Shown here: in pieces, positions 16,059-23,086 of the stretch
Position numbering within the stretch: the stretch's first letter is position 1
How the letters are laid out: every line of letters starts with the position of its first letter
Assembly: GCA_900163555.1 (NCBI GenBank)
Contig: FUHX01000004.1
Coordinates: forward strand, 1 to 64,000
Source: Actinomycetales bacterium JB111
GTDB lineage: Bacteria; Actinomycetota; Actinomycetes; Actinomycetales; Actinomycetaceae
Length of the DNA stretch: 64,000 bases
Reading direction: 5' to 3'
The notes under the pieces: model-generated
What the model was told of the DNA's origin: nothing
Seen by the model: only the letters and a program-made list of their open reading frames with translations
The model's database searches: none
Program-made: the position numbers and the translations under genes

Positions 16059-17579
16059 TCAGGCGTCGGCCTCGACGACCTCGTTCTCGACGCGCGGCGC
16101 CTGCGTGCGCGCGCGCCACGCCGAGACCACCGACATGACGATCATCGCGAGGCAGATCGCAATCAGTGCGGCCGAGACGGGACGCTGCGCGAAGATGAGG
16201 AATCCGTCCCCACTCATGAGCAGCGACTGCCTCATGGAGGTCTCGAGCAGGCCGCCGAGGATGAACGCCAGGACAAGCGGCCCGGGCGGGAAGCCCCACA
16301 CACGCATGAGGTAGCCGATGATCCCGAACAGCAGGGCGATCCACATGTTCCAGGTGTTGTTGTCGATCGTGTAGACGCCGACAAGACTCAGCGCGATGAT
16401 GAACGGCGCCAGCACCTCGGTCCGCACGCGCAGGATCTGGATGAACAGCCCGACGAGCGGCATGCTCAGCAGCAGGAGCACGATGTTGCCGACGTACATG
16501 GAGGCGACGACGCCCCAGAACAGGTCCGGCCGCTCGTCCACGAGCCGCGGACCGGGCGTGACGCCGTTGATGACGAGGACGCTGAAGAGCAGCGAGATCG
16601 TCACGTTGAACGGGATGCCGAGGCTGAGCAGCGGGACGAACGCCGACGTGGACGACGCGTTGTTGGCGGTCTCGGGACCAGCAACCCCCTGGATCGCGCC
16701 GTGCCCGAACTCCTCCGGCTTCTTCGCGACCTTCCGCTCGACGCCGTAGCTCACGAGCGAGGAGACCATCCCGCCCCCGCCGGGGATCAGGCCGACGAGC
16801 GTGCCGATGACGGAACCGCGCGCGATGGCTCCGGAGCTATCCTTGAGGTCCTTGCGGCTCGGGGTGACCCGGCCGACCTTCCGGGTAATCGTCTCCCCGT
16901 CGACGTGCCGCTTGCGGAGCTGGAAGAGCACCTCGCCGATACCGAACAGGCCGAGCACGATCGCGACGACGTCGAGGCCCTCCAGGAGCTGCGGGTTGCC
17001 GGCCGCGAAGCGCGTCTGTCCGGAGACCGGGTCCAGCCCGACGGTCGCGAGGAAGAGTCCGGCGGCAGCCGCGACGAGCGCCTTGGGGAAGCTCCCGGCC
17101 CCGAGGAAGGCGATGAGGAAGAGGCCGAGGACCGCGAGCGCGGCGTACTCCGGCGGGCCGAGGTGGACGGCGAGGTCGGCGAGCGCCGGGGCTGCGATCG
17201 TCAGCGCGAGCAGGGCGACCGTGGCGCCGATGAAGGAGCCGATGGCGGAGATGCCGAGCGCGGGTCCCGCGCGTCCCTTGCGCGCCATCTCGTACCCGTC
17301 GATCGCAGTCACCACGGACGCGGCCTCGCCGGGCAGCTTGAGCAGAACGGAGGTCACGGTGCCGCCGTACATGACACCGGCGTAGATGCCGGCGAGCATG
17401 ATGATCGCCGTCGTGGGCTCCATGCCGAACGTGAATGGCAGCAGGATCGAGATCGTCGTGATCGGCCCGAGGCCGGGCAGGACCCCGACGACGACGCCCA
17501 GTACGCAGCCCGCGAGGACCGCGAGCAGGTTCTCCGGCTGCACGGCAACCTCGAGGCCGAGGAGGAGTGAGTCAAGCAC
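16059..17579 (-). CDS. tripartite tricarboxylate transporter, large permease (TctA)
   Basis: This 506-aa protein is the large membrane subunit of a TTT importer, with about twelve helices. Family motifs are VGVLPGLGPITTISILLPFT near the N-terminus, YGGTVTSVLLKLPGE, and GSVIGTLVGLIPGGGGMVSS in the repeated second half. The GTG at 17577-17579 is used because it places the family N-terminus (LDSLLLGLEVA) correctly. It follows TctB after eight bases and is the last gene of the operon. Substrates of the family are citrate and other carboxylates. Confidence 0.93.
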   Translation of the reverse strand: MLDSLLLGLEVAVQPENLLAVLAGCVLGVVVGVLPGLGPITTISILLPFTFGMEPTTAIIMLAGIYAGVMYGGTVTSVLLKLPGEAASVVTAIDGYEMARKGRAGPALGISAIGSFIGATVALLALTIAAPALADLAVHLGPPEYAALAVLGLFLIAFLGAGSFPKALVAAAAGLFLATVGLDPVSGQTRFAAGNPQLLEGLDVVAIVLGLFGIGEVLFQLRKRHVDGETITRKVGRVTPSRKDLKDSSGAIARGSVIGTLVGLIPGGGGMVSSLVSYGVERKVAKKPEEFGHGAIQGVAGPETANNASSTSAFVPLLSLGIPFNVTISLLFSVLVINGVTPGPRLVDERPDLFWGVVASMYVGNIVLLLLSMPLVGLFIQILRVRTEVLAPFIIALSLVGVYTIDNNTWNMWIALLFGIIGYLMRVWGFPPGPLVLAFILGGLLETSMRQSLLMSGDGFLIFAQRPVSAALIAICLAMIVMSVVSAWRARTQAPRVENEVVEADA

Positions 17580-17587
17580 GGTGGGTC

Positions 17588-18103
17588 CTAGGGGTGGGGG
17601 ATGAGGCTGGCGGGGAGCGGGGTCCGGACGATGAGCACGAACACCACGTAGATCACCGCGGCGATGACGGCGGAGCTGATGACGACCTTCGGCCAGGAGG
17701 AGTCGCTGAGCAGGAGCATCCACAGCAGGCTGACGACCAGGACTGCGAGCGTCATGTCCACATAGCTGAAGACGAGGATGAACAGCAGGACGAGCCCGAC
17801 GCCGATGAGCGGCTCACGGATGGGGCGGATCGACGGCAGGGACGCGCCTCTCCAGGCCTGGATGGCGGCGACGATCCCGGAGACCGTCCACACCGCTCCG
17901 ATGATGAGCGGCCACAGGCCCGCGCCCGGGGCGCTAGGCCCGCCGACCCCGAGACCGCTTGCGACGACCATGATCGCCACTCCGATCCCGGCGACGACGG
18001 CGAGCACGATGCTCGAACGCACGCGCTCGGCCCGTCCGGCGGGCGGGGTGGGGACGTCATCGCCCGCCCCGCCCGCCGACCGGTTCAGGGTCTCCGCACT
18101 CAC
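17588..18103 (-). CDS. tripartite tricarboxylate transporter, small permease (TctB)
   Basis: This 171-aa protein with four predicted helices is the small, poorly conserved membrane subunit of the TTT system. Identification relies on size, helix pattern (SIVLAVVAGIGVAIMVVASG, PGAGLWPLIIGAVW, the LIGVGLVLLFILVFSYVDMT hairpin) and on its position between TctC and TctA. The GTG start overlaps the TctC stop by four bases. Confidence 0.88.
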   Translation of the reverse strand: MSAETLNRSAGGAGDDVPTPPAGRAERVRSSIVLAVVAGIGVAIMVVASGLGVGGPSAPGAGLWPLIIGAVWTVSGIVAAIQAWRGASLPSIRPIREPLIGVGLVLLFILVFSYVDMTLAVLVVSLLWMLLLSDSSWPKVVISSAVIAAVIYVVFVLIVRTPLPASLIPHP

Positions 18104-19116
18104 TCGATCAGTCCGAGGTCGAGCAGCACGGTGTGGTTCTCCTCCGAGTCCCGCTGGAGGTCCTCGCCGTACGTGGCCCCGTCCCCGAAACTCGGGATCA
18201 CGCCGGTCGCCGCAATCGCGTCGGCGACCTCGGGGTCGGCGAGCGCGGTCTCGACGGCGTCGGCGACGGTGGTGACGATCTCGTCGGGGGTACCGGCCGG
18301 AGCGATAAGGCCGGTGACGATGTTCGTCGACGCGTCGAACCCGCTGTCGGTCAGCGTCGGCACGTCCTCGTACCCCTCGGCCGAGCCTTCGCCGAGGTTC
18401 GCCAGGATGCGCAGGTCGCCGGCCTCGACAGAGGCCAGGAACGCCGAGGGCGACCCGGCCGCCGCGTCGACGTTGTCACCAAGGAGCGCGGTCACCGCCT
18501 CGCTGCTCGAGGCGAAGGGCACCTGCACGGTGTCGATGCCCGCCGCCATGTCGAACTTCTCGACCGCGATGTTCGCGGGGTTGCCCGCGCCCGTGGATGC
18601 GTAACGGATGCTCCCCGGGTCGGCCTCGGCGTCGGCGATGAAGTCGTCGAGCGTCTCCCATGGGGCATCGGCCCTCACGGCAAACACGATCGGGGATGTC
18701 GCGATGCGCGCCACCGGCTGGACGTCGTCGAGCGTGTAGGTCGCCTCGCCGAAGTGCGTCTGCACGGTCAGGGGCCCGGGGGCCGTGATCGCCAACGTGT
18801 AGCCATCGGGTTCGGCGTTGACCAGGGACGTCGTGCCGACCGTCCCCGCGCCGCCGGGCTCGTTGAGCACGATGACGCTGGCGTCCTCACCAAGCGCCTC
18901 CTCGATCGCGGGTGCGATGAGTCGGGCCAGCTGGTCGGTCGCGCCGCCGGCATCGTACGGCACGACGATCTCGATGTTGCCCGACGGGTAGTCGGCGCTC
19001 CCGCTCTCACCACCGCCGCCCTGCGACTCAGCACCCACTGCACACGACGCGAGCAGCGCGGCACCCGCCGCGAGTGCGGCTGCGCGAGGCATGGCGCGCT
19101 TCATCCTGTTCCTCAT
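18100..19116 (-). CDS. tripartite tricarboxylate transporter substrate-binding lipoprotein (TctC)
   Basis: This 338-aa extracellular binding protein has a lipoprotein signal peptide ending in LLASCA (Cys near residue 25) and a Gly/Ser linker. The mature domain has the Bug/TctC signature at its start (IEIVVPYDAGGATDQLAR) and GGAGTVGTTSLVNAEPDGYT. It would bind a carboxylate with two bridging waters as in other Bug proteins. The start ATG overlaps the aldolase-family gene stop by four bases. Ligand unknown, although the adjacent RraA-type aldolase suggests a tricarboxylate or hydroxylated keto acid. Confidence 0.92.
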   Translation of the reverse strand: MRNRMKRAMPRAAALAAGAALLASCAVGAESQGGGGESGSADYPSGNIEIVVPYDAGGATDQLARLIAPAIEEALGEDASVIVLNEPGGAGTVGTTSLVNAEPDGYTLAITAPGPLTVQTHFGEATYTLDDVQPVARIATSPIVFAVRADAPWETLDDFIADAEADPGSIRYASTGAGNPANIAVEKFDMAAGIDTVQVPFASSSEAVTALLGDNVDAAAGSPSAFLASVEAGDLRILANLGEGSAEGYEDVPTLTDSGFDASTNIVTGLIAPAGTPDEIVTTVADAVETALADPEVADAIAATGVIPSFGDGATYGEDLQRDSEENHTVLLDLGLIE

Positions 19117-19901
19117 CCCGTGTACCTCTTCCTGAAGAGCGGCCGCAGCTGGTCGAGCGGCGCATCGGCGACGATGAGTTCAGCCATGCGTGCCTCGTCC
19201 GTCGAGATCCTCTCGATCTCGTCGATCACCCGGTCCACGTGCTCGAACGGGACGCAGCAGATGCCGGAGTCGTCGGCGACGATCAGATCGCCCGCCTCGA
19301 CCCGGATGTTGTGAACCTGGACGGGGCCGTTGAGCTCCATCGCCTCGATGCGGAACTTGCCCGTGAGCGGGGTAACCCCACAGCTCCAGACGGGGTAGCC
19401 GAGCTCGCGGATCGTGCTGACGTCGCGAACCGCGCCGTTGACGATCGAGCCGGCGAGCCCGCGGGTCTTCGCCACCGTGCACGACTGACCGCCCATGTTC
19501 GACACATCCAGGTTGCCGCCCGTGTCCGTGACAAGGACGTCGCCCGGCTCCGAGAGGTAGTAGATGTCCCTCGTGGACATTCGAATGAAGTCCTTGTCGT
19601 GATATCCCTGCGTAGGCGTCTTGCGCTCGAGGACGTTCCGAATGGTGACGGCCGGTCCGACGACCTTCTGCCCCACCCCGATCGGCTTCAGGTGCGACGC
19701 CGCGACCGTCCCGACGATGCCGAGCGAGTCAAGCACGTCAGAGACCGATGTCGTGAGGTCGTCGATCGCCAGGTAACGATCGATCGTCTCCTTCGGCACT
19801 CGGGGGAACTTGATCTTCCGGATGCGTTCTCGGGGCACGAGGCCCCAGATCCGCCCGGCCTCGACGTACTCGTCGTACTCGCTCTGAACGACTGCTGTCA
19901 T
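19113..19901 (-). CDS. RraA-family protein, 4-hydroxy-4-methyl-2-oxoglutarate aldolase-like
   Basis: This 262-aa protein belongs to the RraA/HMG-CHA aldolase fold, which cleaves 4-hydroxy-4-methyl-2-oxoglutarate or 4-carboxy-4-hydroxy-2-oxoadipate to pyruvate plus a keto acid, using a divalent metal. Typical blocks are LTTSVSDVLDSLG, KVVGPAVTIRN, GDVLVTDTGG, GSIVNGAVRDVSTIRELGYPVW and VEAGDLIVADDSGICCVP. The G-x(20)-R-D pattern for pyruvate binding is present (GLAGSIVNGAVRD). Start ATG 19901 follows GGAGGAAGGA. It leads the operon RraA-TctC-TctB-TctA, suggesting that the imported acid is cleaved by it. A role as RNase E inhibitor is unlikely in this context. Confidence 0.85.
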   Translation of the reverse strand: MTAVVQSEYDEYVEAGRIWGLVPRERIRKIKFPRVPKETIDRYLAIDDLTTSVSDVLDSLGIVGTVAASHLKPIGVGQKVVGPAVTIRNVLERKTPTQGYHDKDFIRMSTRDIYYLSEPGDVLVTDTGGNLDVSNMGGQSCTVAKTRGLAGSIVNGAVRDVSTIRELGYPVWSCGVTPLTGKFRIEAMELNGPVQVHNIRVEAGDLIVADDSGICCVPFEHVDRVIDEIERISTDEARMAELIVADAPLDQLRPLFRKRYTG

Positions 19902-19954
19902 TGCTCGTCCTTCCTCCATCGACGTCGACGGAACGATGCGACCTCCGCGTCCGC

Positions 19955-20038
19955 ATCGACGCTGCGAGAAGGTGCGCTGATCCAGCGTCGATCCCACCTG
20001 ATCTATCGTCAATCCCTGAAGTTTCGATCTATTGATCG
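19955..20038. promoter_or_regulatory. inverted repeats upstream of the aldolase-transporter operon
   Basis: ATCGACGCTG (19955-19964) and CAGCGTCGAT (19983-19992) are perfect arms 18 bp apart. Further upstream GATCTATCGTC (20000-20010) and the palindrome CGATCTATTGATCG (20025-20038) share the GATCTAT word. The DNA here is AT-richer than the surroundings and lies before the operon, so it probably contains its promoter and regulator sites, perhaps for the LysR protein. No clear -35/-10 pair. Confidence 0.5.
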
Positions 20039-20131
20039 GTCGCATCAATGAATGCCGCTGGCTGGGCGATCCACGTTCAGGGCGACACCTGTGCTCGTGG
20101 GACTCGTACGGCGGCCGCACCGCCTCGGGAC

Positions 20132-20779
20132 TCAGCCGGACTCGACCACGCGGTCCGCCGCGGCCTTCCTCGCAATGATCGCCCGCGCGTTGGGTTCGTC
20201 GACGTCGCGAACCCAGGCGACGGCGTCGTCGGGGGACTTGCCGAACTGGATGTGGCGGGCGACCAGGCGCTCGCGCCGGACGTCGTCGGGCAGGTCGACG
20301 AACCATGTCTCGGCGAGCACACCGGGCAGGCTCGACCACGGGGCGGCGTCGGCGAGAAGGTAGTTGCCCTCGGTGATGACGATCTCGGCGCCGGGCTCGA
20401 TGGGGAGCGCCCCGGCGATCGGCTGCTCAAGGTCGCGCTCGAACCCGGGGACGTAGACGATGTGGTCGCCGCCCGCGGCCGCGCGCTCGATCGCGGAGAG
20501 GTAGCCCCAGCCGTCGAACGTGTCGATCGCTCCCTTGCGGTCGCGCCGGCCGAGCCGGTCGAGCTCGACGTCCGCGAGGTGGAAGCCGTCCATCGGCAGG
20601 TGCGCGACCTGGATCCCGCGGGCGCGCAAGCCGTCGAGCAGGGCGACCGCGAGGGTCGTCTTGCCGGCGCCGGGCGCGCCAGTGATACCGAGGACGGGGC
20701 GGGGTGCAGTGGGGTCGGCCGCCGCACCGGTCCGGACGAGGCGGGCCGCAAGGTCGACGAGCGGGTCGAAGTCAGTCAT
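20132..20779 (-). CDS. nucleoside/nucleotide kinase family protein (PanK/uridine kinase-like)
   Basis: This 215-aa P-loop kinase has Walker A GAPGAGKTT near residue 34, the MDGFHLADVEL block typical of uridine kinase, phosphoribulokinase and pantothenate kinase relatives, YVPGFERDLEQPIAG and ITEGNYLL. It belongs to the small group often annotated as YggC/FrcK-like; substrate is unassigned, possibly a sugar or nucleoside. The second ATG (20779) is used; a start four codons earlier (20791) is also in frame but has GGTGGG directly abutting it. It stands alone between the aldolase operon and the ABC-F leader region. Confidence 0.83.
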   Translation of the reverse strand: MTDFDPLVDLAARLVRTGAAADPTAPRPVLGITGAPGAGKTTLAVALLDGLRARGIQVAHLPMDGFHLADVELDRLGRRDRKGAIDTFDGWGYLSAIERAAAGGDHIVYVPGFERDLEQPIAGALPIEPGAEIVITEGNYLLADAAPWSSLPGVLAETWFVDLPDDVRRERLVARHIQFGKSPDDAVAWVRDVDEPNARAIIARKAAADRVVESG

Positions 20780-20953
20780 CGTGCCCAGCATCCCACCGGT
20801 TCAGCCCACGCCCCGGCGACGGTCCAGACCACTCGCTGTTCATCGGCACCGCGGCCGTTCCGTGTCATCTCCGTGCCCCGCCCCCCCACGACGTGCGAGC
20901 GGAGCTCCGATCACCCTCGGAGAAATCTGTCGACCTCCGCCCCGCACGCCCCA

Positions 20954-20959
20954 TACGCT
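20954..20959 (+). promoter_or_regulatory. -10 box of the ABC-F leader transcript
   Basis: TACGCT is followed by six bases and then the leader-peptide ATG at 20966, so the mRNA probably starts at that ATG. The -35 region holds GTCGAC near 20929-20934, preceded by a short A/T-rich stretch (AGAAATC). Confidence 0.55.
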
Positions 20960-20965
20960 CCCCAC

Positions 20966-20995
20966 ATGCGCATGTACTTCCCGTACTTCATCTGA
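20966..20995 (+). CDS. nine-residue leader peptide of the ABC-F gene
   Basis: A tiny reading frame encodes MRMYFPYFI and then TGA. Five of its nine residues are aromatic or Pro (Y, F, P, Y, F), a composition that makes translation sensitive to drug-bound ribosomes. It probably lacks an untranslated leader, since the -10 box ends six bases earlier. It lies 135 bp before the ABC-F start and is followed by hairpins, the arrangement of ribosome-mediated attenuation. Inference: ribosomes stalled on it by an antibiotic would release expression of the resistance gene. Confidence 0.65.
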   Translation: MRMYFPYFI

Positions 20996-21110
20996 CGGCC
21001 GGGCCAGGCCCACCGCCCTCGTCGAGTCACTCCGAGCACACGGCGGCCGCTCGCCCGACCCCTCAGGGTCTCCGTCAGTCACGCACGCCCACGCCCACCG
21101 GCGTCGCGTG
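20993..21110 (+). promoter_or_regulatory. candidate attenuator hairpins before the ABC-F gene
   Basis: Three pairings can be drawn. TGACGG (20993-20998, overlapping the leader stop) can pair with CCGTCA (21072-21077). GACCC-CTCA-GGGTC forms a tight hairpin at 21057-21070. CACGCACGCC (21080-21089) pairs with GGCGTCGCGTG (21100-21110) with one bulge, ending ten bases before the ribosome site AAGGA at 21121. The first and the last can compete with readings through the leader, so they could form terminator or sequestering structures. Confidence 0.55.
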
Positions 21111-21130
21111 CGGAATACAGAAGGATCCGC

Positions 21131-22780
21131 ATGCTCACCCCTACCCATCATCTTCCGGCGCGCTCGCGCGCCCAGCTCATCGCCACCGGCGTCCACGTGA
21201 CGCGCGGCGGCACCACCGTCCTCACCGACGTCGACCTCACCGTCTCCCCCACGACCCGGCTGGCGATCGTCGGCGAGAACGGGCGGGGCAAGTCCACGCT
21301 CCTGCACGTGCTCACCGGCGCCCGCGCCCCGGACGCGGGCGAGGTGCGCCAGGTCGGCACGATCGGCGTCGCCGAGCAGGAGATGGTCACGCACGACGAG
21401 CGCACCGTCGGCCAGGCCGTCGCCGACGCCATCGCCGCCCCGCTCGCCGCGCTCGAGGCGCTCGAGACCGCCACGAACGCCCTGGCCACCGAGAAACCCG
21501 GCGCCGCGGAGGACTACGCCGCGGCCCTCGAGCTCGCCGAGACCCTTGATGCCTGGGACGCCGAGCGTCGCGTGCACATCGCGCTGGAGGCCCTCGGCGC
21601 CGAGACGGACTTCGGCCGGCCGCTCGCCGACCTGTCCGTCGGGCAGCGCTACCGGGTTCGCCTCGCGTGTCTCCTCGGCGCCGAGGACGACTTCCTCCTG
21701 CTCGACGAGCCCACCAACCACCTCGACCGCAGCGGCCTGGACTTCCTCACCGACCGCCTGCGCTCCCGCCCGGGCGGCGTCGTCGTGGTCAGTCACGACC
21801 GCGCACTGCTCACAGACGTGGCGGACACGATCCTCGACCTGGACCCGACGCCGGACGGTCGCCCCCGCATCTACGGCGACGGCTACTCCGGCTACCGGGA
21901 GGGCCGGCGCGCCGAGCAGGACCAGTGGCAGCAGGACTACGACAGGCAGCAGACCGAGGCCGCCCGGCTGAATGACGACCTCAGCGCCGCCCAGAACCGA
22001 CTCCAGTCGGGCTGGCGGCCACCGAAGGGCACGGGGAAGCACGCGCGAGCCACCCGGGCGGGCGGGCTCGTGCAGAGCGTGCGGCGTCGGCAGGAGGCCC
22101 TCGACGCGCATGCGGTCACCGTGCCCGAGCCGCCCCAGTCGCTGCGGTTCCCCGAGCTGCCGACGCAGTCGGGGGCGGCGATGCTCACCGTCGAGGAGGT
22201 GACGGTCGACGGGCGGCTGGACGTCCCGACGTCGTTCGAGCTGGGTCGCAGCGAACGGCTGGTGGTGACCGGACCGAACGGTGCCGGAAAGTCGACGCTG
22301 CTGGCCATCGCGGCCGAGGATCTCAGCCCCGACACCGGGCAGGTGCGTCGCACCGCCGGGACCCGTCTCGGGCTGCTGCGTCAGGAGTCGGAGCTGCCGC
22401 CCCACCGCCGGGCCACCGATGTCTACGCCGAGCACGTGGGCGCGCTTGTGGCCGCCGGCACGCTTCGCGAGTCGCAGGCCGTCGGGCTCTCCCAGCTCGG
22501 GCTCCTGCGCGCCAGGGAGTCCGGCAAGCGGGTCGGCGAGCTGTCCATGGGCCAGCAGCGGCGCCTCCAGCTGGCGCTCGTGCTCGCCGGACGGCCGCAC
22601 GTGCTGCTGATGGACGAACCGACGAACCACCTGTCGATCGCGCTGGTGGACGAGCTCACCGAGGCGCTGCAGGCGACGCAGGCCGCGGTGGTCGTCTCGT
22701 CCCATGACCGCCAGCTGCTGCGGGACACGTCAGGGTGGCCGCGGCTGCGGCTCGGGGCCGGCACGCCGGCCCGCCCGTGA
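21131..22780 (+). CDS. ABC-F ribosomal protection protein (antibiotic-resistance type)
   Basis: This 549-aa protein has two ATPase domains and no membrane segment. Domain 1: Walker [10 protein letters not shown] (48-56), signature LSVGQR, Walker [12 protein letters not shown]. Domain 2: Walker [10 protein letters not shown] near 380, signature LSMGQQ, Walker [13 protein letters not shown] charged linker with QRQ-like residues ([15 protein letters not shown]) joins them; in ARE-ABCF proteins this linker enters the ribosomal tunnel and displaces macrolides, lincosamides, streptogramins or pleuromutilins. AAGGATCC precedes the ATG. The leader peptide with hairpins upstream supports a drug-inducible resistance role. 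The C-terminus after the last switch region is short. Confidence 0.88.
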   Translation: MLTPTHHLPARSRAQLIATGVHVTRGGTTVLTDVDLTVSPTTRLAIVGENGRGKSTLLHVLTGARAPDAGEVRQVGTIGVAEQEMVTHDERTVGQAVADAIAAPLAALEALETATNALATEKPGAAEDYAAALELAETLDAWDAERRVHIALEALGAETDFGRPLADLSVGQRYRVRLACLLGAEDDFLLLDEPTNHLDRSGLDFLTDRLRSRPGGVVVVSHDRALLTDVADTILDLDPTPDGRPRIYGDGYSGYREGRRAEQDQWQQDYDRQQTEAARLNDDLSAAQNRLQSGWRPPKGTGKHARATRAGGLVQSVRRRQEALDAHAVTVPEPPQSLRFPELPTQSGAAMLTVEEVTVDGRLDVPTSFELGRSERLVVTGPNGAGKSTLLAIAAEDLSPDTGQVRRTAGTRLGLLRQESELPPHRRATDVYAEHVGALVAAGTLRESQAVGLSQLGLLRARESGKRVGELSMGQQRRLQLALVLAGRPHVLLMDEPTNHLSIALVDELTEALQATQAAVVVSSHDRQLLRDTSGWPRLRLGAGTPARP

Positions 22781-22904
22781 GAGGGCGGTCAGTGGCACGC
22801 ATGCGTCCGGATCCCTGCCACCGACCGCCCCGACGACGCGGCCGGCTTGCCGCATGCACCGCACCCACGCGACGACGCCGCGCGGGTCACCCACGGTCGT
22901 TCGT

Positions 22905-22974
22905 CGAGTTCGTGCTCGAGCCCTCGAGTGTGTGCCTCGCCCGGCACGAACTCGGGGGCTTCGACACGAACTCG
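22905..22974. repeat. intergenic repeat family B, copy 1
   Basis: The word CGAGTTCGTGC (22905-22915) is followed by its reverse complement GCACGAACTCG (22944-22954) and a second inverse copy with one change (22964-22974). Start-to-start distances are 39 and 20 bp, the same as in the copy at 30634-30703. It lies between the ABC-F stop and the terminator. The stretch 22781-22904 shows nothing recognisable. Confidence 0.85.
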
Positions 22975-23004
22975 ATGTCTCGCCGCAATCCTGAGCCCAC
23001 AACA

Positions 23005-23042
23005 GGGAGAGCCCCCGCACCGAGTGGTGCGGGGGCTCTCCC
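23005..23042. terminator. strong bidirectional terminator hairpin
   Basis: Two perfect 17-nt arms (23005-23021 and 23026-23042) enclose the loop GAGT. The hairpin lies between the ABC-F gene and the convergent 5'-nucleotidase gene. Confidence 0.88.
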
Positions 23043-23086
23043 GTGCGCGACGGTCAGAACCGACCGTCAGATCAGCTCAGATCACC

